A stretch of 64,000 nt of DNA from Thermococcus radiotolerans (GTDB lineage Archaea > Methanobacteriota_B > Thermococci > Thermococcales > Thermococcaceae): NCBI RefSeq assembly GCF_002214565.1, contig NZ_CP015106.1, positions 248,001 through 312,000 on the forward strand. Reading direction: 5' to 3'. The translations under genes were made by a program, and so were the position numbers. Every line of letters starts with the position of its first letter. The stretch's first letter is position 1. Shown here in pieces: positions 34,968-44,021 of the stretch. The notes beneath the pieces were generated by a model that had not been told where the DNA came from, made no database searches, and was given only the letters and a program-made list of their open reading frames with translations.

Positions 34968-35020
34968 AATCAGCCTTCTTGGTGCTGTCCAGAAGGAGGT
35001 AACACGCCTGAAATATTTAA
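34968..35020 (-). promoter_or_regulatory. Leader remnant of array C with TATA element
   Basis: ATATTTAA at 35013-35020 starts 46 bases from the last repeat, matching arrays A and B. It lies at the 3' end of the next minus-strand gene and so cannot be that gene's promoter, supporting an array promoter. Confidence 0.6.
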
Positions 35021-35045
35021 ATTTTCTGAAAGTCTTGTTTGAGTG

Positions 35046-36044
35046 TTAAGGCTTCTCAAACACGTAGAAGTACCTCTCCAGGCTCTTGTGCACGCGCTGA
35101 TAGTACTTTCCTACCAGTTTGAAGCCCACCTTTTCAGCCTCCGCCTCTCCATCAAAGCTCGCCGGAAAGGCTATCGCCAGCCTGCTGCCCTCCTCAAGAA
35201 CCCCGTAGATGCTCTCCAGCACCTTCTCGTACAGCTCGTCCCTCTTTCTTCCCGCGAGCGTCGCTGAGGTTCCATAGGGCGGGTCTGTGGCCACGGCCTC
35301 GAACTTCTTCCCCGGAAACAGCTCCTCCAGCTTTGTCGCATCGCCAAGTTTGAGCTCGTAATCCCTTATCCCGTAGTGCCTGAGGTTCATCTCGGCCCCC
35401 TCAACCATCTCCGGCCGTATGTCCACCCCGTAGACCTTCAGGCCGAGAAGGCCCGCCTCCATAAGGATTCCACCGGCACCCATCATGGGATCGAGAATTT
35501 CTCTCTTGGCTTTCGTGAGGTTCACGAGCGCGCGTGAAACTCTCGGGTGGAGGGAAATCGGCCTGAAAAACGGTCTGTGGTGGGCTTTTCTGCTCTCGAA
35601 GTCCTTGGGGTCGAAGAAGCGGAGCCTTATCCCGGCGTAGAGCTTCTCGCCGCAGTAAACCCTGACGAGGGTGTCCGGCTTCGAGAGGTTCACCCTGAAA
35701 CCCTTGGCGTGAATAACCGCGCCGAGCTTCCTGGGGAGGTCGAGAACGTCGTGTCTGCAGTTGGCCATGGTTTCGGTGTCGACCTTAAAGGTCCCTTTAA
35801 TCGGCCAGTCCACATCTCTCGCCTTCTGGAGGAGCTCCTCGATGGAGTTCGCCTCCACTAGCAGCATCCCGTACTCGTGGGCTAGGCCGAGGCGGTTTAA
35901 GTATGGGAATGCCCCCTCATCGGCGTCTATCTTGAGGAAGAGGTAATCCTGGCCGGCTATCCTTCCACCGGCCAGCTCCAGCATGGCCTTTGCCTCATCC
36001 CTCGCCATCTCAGGCAGGTTTCCGAGTATCTCAATGTAGAGCAT
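35046..36044 (-). CDS. tRNA (guanine-10,N2)-dimethyltransferase
   Basis: 332-residue SAM-dependent methyltransferase of the archaeal Trm-G10 (Trm11-like) family that forms m2G/m2,2G at position 10 of tRNAs. A THUMP-containing RNA-binding half (about residues 1-150) is followed by a Rossmann methyltransferase domain: [14 protein letters not shown] (motif I), [10 protein letters not shown] and the catalytic TDPPYGTSA (motif IV). Length matches the characterised Pyrococcus enzyme. The ATG opens 24 bases upstream of the HAD gene's end, so it is separate from the his operon but on the same strand. Confidence 0.9.
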   Translation of the reverse strand: MLYIEILGNLPEMARDEAKAMLELAGGRIAGQDYLFLKIDADEGAFPYLNRLGLAHEYGMLLVEANSIEELLQKARDVDWPIKGTFKVDTETMANCRHDVLDLPRKLGAVIHAKGFRVNLSKPDTLVRVYCGEKLYAGIRLRFFDPKDFESRKAHHRPFFRPISLHPRVSRALVNLTKAKREILDPMMGAGGILMEAGLLGLKVYGVDIRPEMVEGAEMNLRHYGIRDYELKLGDATKLEELFPGKKFEAVATDPPYGTSATLAGRKRDELYEKVLESIYGVLEEGSRLAIAFPASFDGEAEAEKVGFKLVGKYYQRVHKSLERYFYVFEKP

Positions 36045-36068
36045 GGTTGGAGCTTTTCGGGGAGGTTT

Positions 36069-36800
36069 TTAAGTTTGTTCCCCGACCAGCAGTTCCACCA
36101 GGAACTCGTTAACGTCCCTCACATCGCGCCCCACCATGACGAAGTCGAACTCTTTTCCGTATCTCCTCCGGTAATTCTCGATGAAAATGCCGTCGTTGAT
36201 TGTATCGCCGACGTAGATTCCAGGTTCGCCCCTTACGAGCTCCCATAACGCCCTGGGGTCCGGCTTGAGGTAGGCCTCCCTCGTGACGGCGTTTTCGAAT
36301 TTGAACCCGATTATCCTCTCCGCGAGCTCCATCTCGAGGACGCTCCTCCCGGTAACGACCCCAATCCTGAAGCGCTCGGACGCTTCCTCCAGCAGTTTTC
36401 TCCTGACGATGGGCGTCTCCCTTTTCCACAGCCCAGGGAAGTCAAAGAGCCTCTCCGGGTACTCCCTTCCCAGGTAGAACGTGTTGAAGACCCTCTCTAT
36501 GCTCCCTCCGTAGACCTGAAAGCCAAACTTCTCGCGAACCCACTCTATGGTTTCCCCCTCCGGAAACTCCTCGATGAGGCCGTCAACGTTTCCCGCGAGG
36601 GTGAAGAGTATCAGCGCCTCGCTGACCTTGAAATCATCGCCGAAGGAGCCCTTTCTCCTGAGCTCCCTGGCCCACTCGGGCTTTATCTCCCTCTCGATTC
36701 CAAAGAGTCTGAGGAAGTACTCCGCGGTGAGCTTCGTGGCGGTGTCGTAGCTCTCCCGCACGTCTATGAGCACGCCGTCAACGTCGAATACTATCCACAT
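36069..36800 (-). CDS. HAD-family phosphatase, likely histidinol-phosphatase
   Basis: About 243-residue HAD hydrolase. FDVDGVLID (nucleophile Asp6, Asp8), VVTGRS (motif II), LKPDP (motif III Lys) and YVGDTINDG (motif IV) make a complete active site. It is the last gene of the histidine operon and overlaps hisC by ten bases, and no other histidinol-phosphatase is in the cluster. A HAD/DDDD-superfamily histidinol-phosphatase has been reported from a Thermococcus his cluster (recalled, not checked). ATG 36800 gives MWIVFDVDG at the correct N-terminus; the frame extends upstream without reason. Confidence 0.85.
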   Translation of the reverse strand: MWIVFDVDGVLIDVRESYDTATKLTAEYFLRLFGIEREIKPEWARELRRKGSFGDDFKVSEALILFTLAGNVDGLIEEFPEGETIEWVREKFGFQVYGGSIERVFNTFYLGREYPERLFDFPGLWKRETPIVRRKLLEEASERFRIGVVTGRSVLEMELAERIIGFKFENAVTREAYLKPDPRALWELVRGEPGIYVGDTINDGIFIENYRRRYGKEFDFVMVGRDVRDVNEFLVELLVGEQT

Positions 36801-37807
36801 CCCCTTACCTCCAAGAATTCTCTGAGGGCCTCTATCAGCTCCCTGTTCTCCCACTTCCTCCCCACGGTCACCCTGATGTGGCCATCGAGCCTTCCCGAGA
36901 GCTTTCTTACGACTATGCCCTTCTCTAAGAGGAACTCATAGGCGTTCAGCCGCATCAGGAGGAAGTTCGCGTCGCTCGGATAGGTGAACTCCCGGAAGGC
37001 CTTCCTTATCCGTTCCCTCTCCTCGATTATCTTCGCCACGCGCCTCTCCACAAGCTCGTGATGCCTGAGCACGACCTTCACCGCCGCCATCGTCATGACT
37101 CCAACGCTGAACGGGGACTTCACCCGGTAGAGCGCATCGACAACCTCCTCATTCGCCAGGAGGTAGCCCGTTCTGACGCCTGCCAGGCTGAACGCCTTGG
37201 AAAAAGTCCTCAGCACGATGAGGTTGGGGTACTCCTCTATGAGCCTCCAGAGGCTCTTCCCCGCGAATTCGGCGTAGGCCTCGTCGAGAACGACGGGCCT
37301 TCCGGTTTCTAGGACTTTGATTATTTCCTCCTCTGGCTGAAGGTTGCCGGTCGGGTTGTTGGGCGAGGCTATGAAGATCACCCTCGCGTTTTTGGACCTC
37401 TCCGCTATGGCGTGGCCGTCTATCGTGAAATCCTCCAGCAGGGGCACTTCAACCACTGGAATTCCGTTCAGCTTCGCGTAGAAGTTGTACATGCCGAAGG
37501 AAGGTGGTGTCGTGACTACTTGCTCCCCCTCGAAGAGCCAGACCAGGTAGCTTATCAGCTCGTCCCCCCCGTTTCCAACGGCAACGTTCTCCGGGGACAG
37601 GCCGTAGAAGTCGGCTATGGCCTCCCTGACCGGCATCGAAGTTATGTGCGGATAGCGGTTGAAGCTCAGGTCCTTGAGCTCCTCAAATATCTCCTCCTTC
37701 ACCCACCCGGGCAGGTCGTAGGGATTCTCGTTCTTATCGAGCCATATCCGATAGTTCCCCTCCACAACTTTATACGGCTGGAACGACTTCACAAACTCCC
37801 TGATCAT
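36791..37807 (-). CDS. hisC: Histidinol-phosphate aminotransferase
   Basis: 338-residue PLP-dependent class I/II aminotransferase converting imidazole acetol phosphate and Glu to histidinol phosphate. [35 protein letters not shown] and the PLP-Lys segment [16 protein letters not shown] are present, with the C-terminal Arg region GHIRVTVG. The start overlaps the hisIE stop by four bases, so the genes are coupled. Confidence 0.94.
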   Translation of the reverse strand: MIREFVKSFQPYKVVEGNYRIWLDKNENPYDLPGWVKEEIFEELKDLSFNRYPHITSMPVREAIADFYGLSPENVAVGNGGDELISYLVWLFEGEQVVTTPPSFGMYNFYAKLNGIPVVEVPLLEDFTIDGHAIAERSKNARVIFIASPNNPTGNLQPEEEIIKVLETGRPVVLDEAYAEFAGKSLWRLIEEYPNLIVLRTFSKAFSLAGVRTGYLLANEEVVDALYRVKSPFSVGVMTMAAVKVVLRHHELVERRVAKIIEERERIRKAFREFTYPSDANFLLMRLNAYEFLLEKGIVVRKLSGRLDGHIRVTVGRKWENRELIEALREFLEVRGCG

Positions 37808-38427
37808 CCCCTCCGCCTCCTCAGCTCAGCCATAACTTCGCCGAGGGTAACGTCGTTGTAGACCAACAAAACGAGCAGATGGTAGAGCATGTCGGCCGTT
37901 TCGTAGATTAAACCTTCTCTAGTTTCAGCAACGAGAACTTCTATCGCTTCCTCGCCGAACTTCTTGTATATCCTTTCCCGGCCTTCACGGAACAGCCTTG
38001 AGGTGTACGAGCCCTCGACGGGCTTCTCCTTCCTCGTCCTTATCAGCTCCTCAAGCTCCCGAAGGATGGTCAGCGAGTAGTCCATCGGCAGAACCCTCTC
38101 CGGCTCGCCCAGCTTCCTGTAGAAACAGGAGTAGTTTCCCGTGTGGCAGGCTGGGCCCTTCTGCTCGACGATGAAGAGCAGCGCATCGCTGTCGCAGTCT
38201 ATCCTAACCTCCCTAACGCGCTGAACGTTTCCACTCACCTCTCCCTTCATCCTCACCCTTCTCCCGGAGCGGGAGTAGTAGTGGGCGTAGCCGGTTTGGA
38301 GGGTCCTCTTCAGGGCTTCCCTGTCAATGTAGGCGAGCGTCAGCACCTCACCCTTCGTGTCCTGGACGATAACGGGAACGATTCCGCCGTTCTTTTCCCA
38401 GCCAACCTTCTCGATGAGTTCCTCCAT
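37804..38427 (-). CDS. hisI: Bifunctional phosphoribosyl-AMP cyclohydrolase / phosphoribosyl-ATP pyrophosphatase
   Basis: Fusion of HisI and HisE (207 residues), steps 2 and 3 of histidine synthesis. The cyclohydrolase half (about 1-105) has [14 protein letters not shown], the metal site [10 protein letters not shown] and [11 protein letters not shown]. The pyrophosphatase half (about 115-207) has [12 protein letters not shown] and [12 protein letters not shown]. It starts nine bases after hisF and overlaps hisC by four bases. Confidence 0.94.
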   Translation of the reverse strand: MEELIEKVGWEKNGGIVPVIVQDTKGEVLTLAYIDREALKRTLQTGYAHYYSRSGRRVRMKGEVSGNVQRVREVRIDCDSDALLFIVEQKGPACHTGNYSCFYRKLGEPERVLPMDYSLTILRELEELIRTRKEKPVEGSYTSRLFREGRERIYKKFGEEAIEVLVAETREGLIYETADMLYHLLVLLVYNDVTLGEVMAELRRRRG

Positions 38428-38436
38428 GCTATCACC

Positions 38437-39195
38437 TCAGTAGTCCAGCCTGACGGGGATTCCTCTCTCGGCCAGGAATCCCTTCAGCTCGCCGACGGTG
38501 TATTCGCCATAGTGGAAGATTGAAGCCGCCAGTGCTGCCTCCGCCCCAGCTTTGAAGGCCTCGTAGAAGTGTTCCGGCTCCCCCGCTCCCCCCGAGGCTA
38601 TGACCGGTATATCCACAGCCTCCGCAACGGTCCTCGTCAAAGGTATGTCGAAGCCCTCCTTCGTTCCGTCCGTGTCCATGCTCGTGAGCAGTATCTCGCC
38701 GGCGCCGAGTTCTTCCACTCTCTTCGCCCACTCAACTGCATCAATCCCCCTCGCCTTCCTTCCCCCGTGGGTGTAGACCTCCCAGAAGGAGCCGTTCCAC
38801 TTGGCGTCTATCGCCACCACGAGGTTTGCACTGCCTACGAGTTCAGCTATCTCCCTCACCAGCTCCGGCCTCTCAACGGCGGCGGTGTTGATGAAAACCT
38901 TATCGGCACCGCGCTTGATTATCTCTCTAGCCTCTTCAACCGTCCTTATGCCGCCCCCGACGGTAAAGGGGACGTATATCCCCCCGGCTATTCTCTCGAC
39001 GAGTTCCAGCAGGATTCCCCTCTTCTCATAGGACGCCGTTATGTCGAGGAAGACTATCTCGTCTATCCCCTCACTCTCATAGCGCTTTGCCAGCTCAACC
39101 GGGTCGCCCGCATCGCGAATGTTCCTGAACCTAATTCCCTTGACGACCCTCCCGTCCTTTATATCCAGCGCCGCGATTATTCTTTTGGCAAGCAT
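38437..39195 (-). CDS. hisF: Imidazole glycerol phosphate synthase, cyclase subunit
   Basis: 252-residue (beta-alpha)8 barrel that with HisH makes IGP and AICAR from PRFAR and ammonia. Catalytic Asp residues lie in [12 protein letters not shown] (Asp11) and [12 protein letters not shown]; phosphate loops are VGGGIRT and [10 protein letters not shown]. It overlaps hisA by 19 bases; both are half-barrel duplicates of common origin. Confidence 0.95.
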   Translation of the reverse strand: MLAKRIIAALDIKDGRVVKGIRFRNIRDAGDPVELAKRYESEGIDEIVFLDITASYEKRGILLELVERIAGGIYVPFTVGGGIRTVEEAREIIKRGADKVFINTAAVERPELVREIAELVGSANLVVAIDAKWNGSFWEVYTHGGRKARGIDAVEWAKRVEELGAGEILLTSMDTDGTKEGFDIPLTRTVAEAVDIPVIASGGAGEPEHFYEAFKAGAEAALAASIFHYGEYTVGELKGFLAERGIPVRLDY

Positions 39196-39875
39196 TCCGC
39201 CACCTCCAGCAGTTCCTCAAGGGCCACGCGGCCTTCATACAGGGCCTTCCCGACTATGGTCCCAGAAAAGCCCGCTTTCGCGAGCTTTCTAAGGTCGGCA
39301 ACGCTCGAAACTCCCCCCGCGTAGATGAACTCCTCGCTTTCCCAAAACCTCTCTATCTCCTCTATCCCAGTCAGCGTCCCGTCTCTCTCGACTGAGGTGT
39401 AAACGAACCTGTCCACGTAGTTCCTCAGCAGTTCGTAGGCCTCTTTGACTTCCATCCCGCTCTCAAGCCAGCCCCTCAGGGCCACCCTTCCATCCTTCGC
39501 GTCGAGGCTCGCTGTTATGCCCTCAAACTCGGAGGTAACTTTTTCAAGAAACTCCAGGTCAAAGGCCTTGGTTCCGATTATCACGTTTTCCACACCGATT
39601 TCGTACGCCCTCGCAACGGCCCCGTAGCTTCTGAAGCCGCCCCCGAGCTGGACCCTTAGACCGGTCTTCTTGATGATCCTTGCGACCACGCCGAGGTTCC
39701 TTGGGAAACCCTCGAAGGCACCGTCGAGGTCAACGATGTGGATTTTGTCAACCAGCTCTGCAAAACGCTCCGCTATCTTCACCGGATCGCCGTAGACCTT
39801 AACATCCTCTCTCCTCCCCTTGTAGAGCCTCACCGCCTTCCCGCCCATGAGGTCTATGGCCGGATAAACCTCCAT
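39177..39875 (-). CDS. hisA: ProFAR isomerase
   Basis: 232-residue (beta-alpha)8 barrel catalysing the Amadori isomerisation of ProFAR to [17 protein letters not shown] holds the catalytic Asp8, QLGGGFRS the phosphate loop, and [12 protein letters not shown] the second catalytic Asp. It overlaps hisF by 19 bases and sits two bases after hisH. TrpF-like bifunctionality cannot be judged from sequence. Confidence 0.94.
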   Translation of the reverse strand: MEVYPAIDLMGGKAVRLYKGRREDVKVYGDPVKIAERFAELVDKIHIVDLDGAFEGFPRNLGVVARIIKKTGLRVQLGGGFRSYGAVARAYEIGVENVIIGTKAFDLEFLEKVTSEFEGITASLDAKDGRVALRGWLESGMEVKEAYELLRNYVDRFVYTSVERDGTLTGIEEIERFWESEEFIYAGGVSSVADLRKLAKAGFSGTIVGKALYEGRVALEELLEVAECLPKE

Positions 39876-39876
39876 C

Positions 39877-40473
39877 TCAGAGCCCCCTGAAGTTTCTCAT
39901 AACGGCCAGCCCGTTCCTCCCGCTCTTCTCCGGGTGGAACTGCACAGCGTAGACGTTATCCCTGCAGACCGCTGACGTGAAGACTATCTCCTTCCCCTTC
40001 GACCCGTAGTCGGTAACGCCCGCGATTATCTCCTCCTCGCTCGGCCGGGCATAATAGGAGTGGACGAAGTAGAAGTACGCCCCATTCCTGATTCCCTCGA
40101 AGAGCGGGCAGTCCTTCTTCTTCCACAACTGGTTCCAGCCGATGTGCGGAGTCCTAACTCCCTGGAACCTGACCACATCTCCTCTGAAAACCCCAAGGCC
40201 GGGCTTTCCGGGGCTCTCCTCGCTTCCCTCGAAGAGGAGCTGGAGGCCCAGGCATATCCCGAGGAAGGGCTTTCCGTCGTTTATCGCGTCGAGTATGACT
40301 CCCCTCAGCGGTTCGAGCCTCTCCATGACCGCCCCGAAGTTACCAACGCCTGGAAGAACGAGTTTCTCTGCTTTTTCAATCTCGTAGGGGTCGCTCGTGA
40401 TGACTCCCCCCAAAGCCTTCCTCACGTTGGCGAGGTTTCCTATTCCGAGGTCGACTATCGCTATCACCCTCAC
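39877..40473 (-). CDS. hisH: Imidazole glycerol phosphate synthase, glutaminase subunit
   Basis: 198-residue class I glutamine amidotransferase that feeds ammonia to HisF. The nucleophile lies in LGICLGLQLLF, and the His-Glu pair in AVQFHPEKSG. VLPGVGNFGAVM is the family oxyanion-region motif. The start overlaps the hisB stop by four bases. Confidence 0.94.
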   Translation of the reverse strand: MRVIAIVDLGIGNLANVRKALGGVITSDPYEIEKAEKLVLPGVGNFGAVMERLEPLRGVILDAINDGKPFLGICLGLQLLFEGSEESPGKPGLGVFRGDVVRFQGVRTPHIGWNQLWKKKDCPLFEGIRNGAYFYFVHSYYARPSEEEIIAGVTDYGSKGKEIVFTSAVCRDNVYAVQFHPEKSGRNGLAVMRNFRGL

Positions 40474-41006
40474 ACCTCCAGCAGGCCCTTCGTGCTCTCC
40501 AGCTTCCCACTCTCCCCGATGGCCTTGCCGAGGGCGGCGCCGAGTCCCTTGAATGCTGCCTCGATAACGTGGTGCGCGTTAACCCCGCTCAGCGTTTTCA
40601 CGTGGATCGTTGCCTTCAGAGAACGCGCCAGCCCCCAGAGGAACTCCCTCACTAAGGCCTTCTCGAAGCCTTCTTCACCCTCCTCAAAGGAGAGCTCAAC
40701 GCTCGCGTAGGGCCTTCCTGAAATATCAACCGCCACCAGCACGAACGCATCGTCCATCGGCATTATTGCGCTTCCGAAGCGGGCGAACCTCTCCGGGAGC
40801 TTGGAGCGCAGCTCCTCGCCGAGGGTTATTCCGACGTCCTCCCACAGGTGGTGCCTGAGGTCGTAGCTGGCCCTAACCTTCGCCTCCCGACCCATGTAGA
40901 AAAAGAGGGCCGTGAGGAGGTGGTCGAGGACTTTGTCGCCAGTCAATATCCCTCCGGCCGCGTCGAGCTCCACGGTTACGTCCGTCTCCCTCGTTTTCCT
41001 GTTCAT
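40470..41006 (-). CDS. hisB: Imidazoleglycerol-phosphate dehydratase
   Basis: 178-residue monofunctional dehydratase (no fused phosphatase), Mn-dependent. Duplicated His motifs are visible: [12 protein letters not shown] and [14 protein letters not shown]. The absence of the HisB-N phosphatase domain means a separate histidinol-phosphatase is needed, consistent with the HAD gene at the operon end. The gene overlaps hisD and hisH by four bases each. Confidence 0.94.
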   Translation of the reverse strand: MNRKTRETDVTVELDAAGGILTGDKVLDHLLTALFFYMGREAKVRASYDLRHHLWEDVGITLGEELRSKLPERFARFGSAIMPMDDAFVLVAVDISGRPYASVELSFEEGEEGFEKALVREFLWGLARSLKATIHVKTLSGVNAHHVIEAAFKGLGAALGKAIGESGKLESTKGLLEV

Positions 41007-42136
41007 TTCCTCACCTCCATGCTCCTCCCGTGGAAGGCCATTCCCTCTATCTCTGCCAGCCTCAGTCCAAGCTCCCTCTCGGCGAGGAACTCCTCCCTGC
41101 TCACCTGGGCGATGCTTATCGGCTTGAGAAAGTCCCTAACCGTCAGAACACCGCTGAATCTCGCCGCTCCCCCCGTCGGCAGGACGTGGTTGACGCCGAG
41201 GAAGTAATCTGCTGCCGGAACGGGCGTGTACGGGCCGAGATAGATTGCACCGGCGTTCTCGATTAAGTCAACGAGCTCCATCAGCCGAGCGGTGATTATC
41301 TCGAGGTGCTCCGGCGCTATCTCGTTGGCCTTCTCGGTGCACTCCTCAAGGCTCCCGCAGAGTACGACTTCTATTCCCTCGCGCGAGCAGTATTCGGCAA
41401 GTTCCTTTGAAGTGGTCAAGAGCCACGCCCTGCTGTCTTTTCCGTGCTCAAGCTGGCTGAGGAGGTCGGCCAGAACGTAGTCTTTCTCCGCCGTCCCGTC
41501 CGCTATCACCGCTATCTCCGACGGCCCGGCGAGGCTGTCTATGCCGACAACTCCAAAGACCTGCCTCTTGGCCTCATTGACGAACTTGTTTCCGGGGCCG
41601 AATATCTTGTCCACCTTCTTCATGCCGATGCCGTACGCCATCGCTCCTATCGCCTGAACGCCGCCCAGCTTGTAGACCTCATCGATGCCGAGCAGCTTGG
41701 CCACGTAGAGCACATAGGGGTTCACTCTGCCCTCCTTCGGCGGAATCGCCACCGCTATCTCCTTAACTCCCGCTATCTTCGCCGGTACCGCCACCATCAT
41801 CAGCGTTGATGGCAGCGGCTTCCCGCCAGGAACGTAGATTCCTATCCTCCTTATCGGGCGGTATATCAGTCCGTATAGGGAGCCTTTTTTGAGGAACAGC
41901 CTCTCCTTCTCCATCTGCCTCTCGTGATACTCCCACAGGCGCTCGATAGTGCGGAGGATTATCTCGCGGTCTCTCTCGGGAATCGCTTCCAGCGCCTCGT
42001 TGAACTCCTCATCGGTTACACGGAAAGGACCATCATACCCATCGAACTTGAGGGAATACTCCCTGACGGCCTCGATTCCCCTCTCCTTGATGTCCCTCAG
42101 CATTCCGGCAACGTAGCCCTCAAGCTCAAAATCCAT
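41003..42136 (-). CDS. hisD: Histidinol dehydrogenase
   Basis: 377-residue NAD- and Zn-dependent enzyme oxidising histidinol to histidine in two steps. [37 protein letters not shown], the Zn/catalytic region [13 protein letters not shown] and IAPEHLEI are intact. It is shorter than bacterial HisD (about 430), as usual for Thermococcales. The start overlaps the hisG end by 11 bases. Confidence 0.94.
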   Translation of the reverse strand: MDFELEGYVAGMLRDIKERGIEAVREYSLKFDGYDGPFRVTDEEFNEALEAIPERDREIILRTIERLWEYHERQMEKERLFLKKGSLYGLIYRPIRRIGIYVPGGKPLPSTLMMVAVPAKIAGVKEIAVAIPPKEGRVNPYVLYVAKLLGIDEVYKLGGVQAIGAMAYGIGMKKVDKIFGPGNKFVNEAKRQVFGVVGIDSLAGPSEIAVIADGTAEKDYVLADLLSQLEHGKDSRAWLLTTSKELAEYCSREGIEVVLCGSLEECTEKANEIAPEHLEIITARLMELVDLIENAGAIYLGPYTPVPAADYFLGVNHVLPTGGAARFSGVLTVRDFLKPISIAQVSREEFLAERELGLRLAEIEGMAFHGRSMEVRK

Positions 42137-42767
42137 CCCTAATCACCTCCTTTATCGCAAAGACGAGACCGTTTATCTCCTCGAACTTCGTTTTCTGGGC
42201 TATCCTGTTCACGAGGAGCAGGGCGGAGACGTCCATCACCTTCTCCACTTCAACGAGCCCGTTGGCGCGGAGTGTGTTCCCGGTCTCTACGATATCCACT
42301 ATCGCGTCGGCTATCCCTATCTTCGGCGCCAGCTCAATGCTCCCGTGGAGCTTCAGGATTTCCACTTCAACGTCAAGCCCCGCAAAGAAGCGCCTCGTTA
42401 TCCTCGGGTACTTGGTAGCTATTCTGTAGCCGTCCATATCCTCGGGCTCGACTGTGTCCTCAGCGGGCATGGCCAGACTCAGCCGGCACTTTCCAAATGG
42501 AAGCTCAAGGGGTATGAGAACGTCGCTCCCGCGCTCCTCAACCACATCGCTCCCGGAGATTCCGACATCGATTCCATACTCGACGTAAACCGGAACGTCA
42601 AACGCCCTCGCCAGGAGGACCTCGTAGTTACCCACACTCTCGATGAGCCTCCGCTCGGCCGGAACCCTCAGCTCGATTCCAGCTTTTTTCAGGACTTCCA
42701 GAGAACCCTGGAGAAGCCGCCCCTTGGGGAGAACGAACCTTACCGGAGAGCCGTTGGAACGCTTCAT
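42126..42767 (-). CDS. hisG: ATP phosphoribosyltransferase catalytic subunit, short form
   Basis: 213-residue HisG(S), the first committed step. [16 protein letters not shown] opens the protein, [11 protein letters not shown] and [20 protein letters not shown] form the PRPP and ATP sites. The short form lacks the C-terminal regulatory ACT-like domain and needs HisZ, which is encoded immediately upstream. The ATG directly follows the hisZ stop and has GGAGGTGGA upstream. Confidence 0.94.
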   Translation of the reverse strand: MKRSNGSPVRFVLPKGRLLQGSLEVLKKAGIELRVPAERRLIESVGNYEVLLARAFDVPVYVEYGIDVGISGSDVVEERGSDVLIPLELPFGKCRLSLAMPAEDTVEPEDMDGYRIATKYPRITRRFFAGLDVEVEILKLHGSIELAPKIGIADAIVDIVETGNTLRANGLVEVEKVMDVSALLLVNRIAQKTKFEEINGLVFAIKEVIRDGF

Positions 42768-43658
42768 TCACTCCACCTCCACAGGGATGCCCATCCTCAC
42801 GAGCCTCTTGGCCTCAGCAAAGACCTCCCCCGGCTTCCCGCTCAGCTTCTTCCGGTTCCTGTCTCCTTTTTTCTTGAAGAGCTTCGAGAGTGCCCCCATA
42901 TCGAAGGCAAAGCCGAAAGCTGGTTTCCCCTTGAACGTGTACTCCCCGCCACCGCCGAGGGGCTTCCCGAGTTCTGGCGAGTAAACCTCGAAGAGTACGT
43001 CGCGGTAGTAGGGTAGTGGCCTAACGGTGCCGAAGTCAATGAACAGCCTTTCGTCGTTAACCGCCTCGACTATTCTGTCCAGCTTCCGGTAGCCGCTCTC
43101 CTTCCCCCAGAAGTTGAAGAGCTCCCAGAGCTCCTCCTTCTTCTCCCCGCTTATCGGGAGGCGCTCGATTATCTCAAAGTTCCTCCTCACGAGTGCCCTG
43201 TAGACCTCCCCTCTGAACTCTGCTATTTCTTCAGTGGCCTCCTCCCAGACCCTCAGACTTCCGACGTCTACGTAGAACTCCTCTATCCCAAGGGCTTCGA
43301 GGGCGGTTACGGCGGTTAGGATGACCTCGGCGGCCATCTTCGTAACGTCCCCTCCAATGTACTCCACCCCTGCCTGCCATTGCCCCCTAACTCCCCCGTC
43401 AAGAACCTCGCTGATGTAGTAGAGCTTGAGCCTCTCAGGGGGCTCCTTGATGTTCTCCAATATCTGAGACGTTATGTCGGGTTTTATAACGTAGAATCCG
43501 TTGTTGTAGGCGAATCTCGTGCCCTTCCTCAGATTCTCGCTGTACTCCTCAATGGCGGGCAGGAAAATCTCGCGATAGCCCCACAGCTCGAAGGTTCTCC
43601 GCAGGTACCTGCCCACCTCAGACAGGTTCTCTGACTCCACTAGCAATCCCTTCCTCAT
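42768..43658 (-). CDS. hisZ: ATP phosphoribosyltransferase regulatory subunit
   Basis: 296-residue HisRS-like paralogue without tRNA-charging function that activates the short HisG and confers histidine feedback. YLRRTFELWGYREIFLPAIE and the class II fold motifs are present, with the Gly-rich LGGGGEYTF near the end. It is the first structural gene of the his operon. Its ribosome site GGAGGGG lies in one arm of an inverted repeat, so access may be controlled. Confidence 0.88.
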   Translation of the reverse strand: MRKGLLVESENLSEVGRYLRRTFELWGYREIFLPAIEEYSENLRKGTRFAYNNGFYVIKPDITSQILENIKEPPERLKLYYISEVLDGGVRGQWQAGVEYIGGDVTKMAAEVILTAVTALEALGIEEFYVDVGSLRVWEEATEEIAEFRGEVYRALVRRNFEIIERLPISGEKKEELWELFNFWGKESGYRKLDRIVEAVNDERLFIDFGTVRPLPYYRDVLFEVYSPELGKPLGGGGEYTFKGKPAFGFAFDMGALSKLFKKKGDRNRKKLSGKPGEVFAEAKRLVRMGIPVEVE

Positions 43659-43661
43659 ACT

Positions 43662-43703
43662 AACCCCTCCAGATTCGCTATCAAAACAGCCCTCACAGGG
43701 GTT
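43662..43703 (-). promoter_or_regulatory. Inverted repeat masking the hisZ ribosome binding site
   Basis: On the minus strand AACCCCT (43703-43697) can pair with AGGGGTT (43668-43662), which includes the hisZ Shine-Dalgarno GGAGGGG and ends three bases before the ATG. A smaller competing hairpin CCCT-GTG-AGGG uses the same first arm. The geometry allows on/off exposure of the site. Confidence 0.45.
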
Positions 43704-43715
43704 CTAACAAAGGCA

Positions 43716-43814
43716 TCAGAACAGACGATGATGACAGTAATCCACCGGAAGGGGCACTACATCGGTGCTCGACAGGACAATCTTTCGAATTTCTTTCGGA
43801 TTCTCTGCGGTCAT
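43716..43814 (-). CDS. Leader ORF of the his operon, 32 aa with tandem His codons
   Basis: Short open frame starting MTAENPKEIR and ending DYCHHRLF. Its ATG has a near-perfect site GGAGGTGGC four bases upstream and lies about 16 bases from the start site predicted from the TATA box at 43852-43860. Two adjacent CAT (His) codons are placed five and four codons before the stop. It is the first translatable frame of the his mRNA. It could be a leader peptide sensing His-tRNA charging, or a small protein of unknown role; there is no experimental basis here. Confidence 0.5.
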   Translation of the reverse strand: MTAENPKEIRKIVLSSTDVVPLPVDYCHHRLF

Positions 43815-43848
43815 TCTTGCCACCTCCACCGATGCCCGCTTCTGGTTG

Positions 43849-43863
43849 AACGTTTAAAACGTT
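43849..43863 (-). promoter_or_regulatory. his operon TATA box inside a perfect palindrome
   Basis: AACGTTTAAAACGTT reads as AACGTTT-A-AAACGTT, a 15-base palindrome containing the TATA-like TTTAAA. It also contains GTTTAAAAC, which fits the SurR core GTT-N3-AAC, though a TATA box can give that by chance. AACGTT recurs twice at 43961-43966 and 43977-43982 near the divergent ferritin-like gene's promoter. Confidence 0.5.
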
Positions 43864-44021
43864 ATTCGAAAATTTTCTGTCTAAATTCATCGTGATTGGT
43901 ATTTATTTGACGTATGTTCAAAGGGTATGGTTGGATATGGCCGATATATGCCGAAATGATAACGTTGACCTTCCGCAACGTTAATATCCCCTTCCGTCGA
44001 TGTTCTATCGGGTGATTCTTT
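43864..44021. other. Divergent promoter region, his operon and ferritin-like gene
   Basis: No gene. It holds two AACGTT copies (43961-43966 and 43977-43982), a plus-strand TATA-like TTAATATC near 43981-43988 and GGTGAT at about 44010-44015 before the ATG at 44022. Confidence 0.5.

Noticed and set aside
43728-43734. ATGATGA as a C box of a C/D guide RNA on the plus strand
   Set aside because: No matching D box (CTGA) at a suitable distance, and it is the antisense of the His codons in the leader frame.
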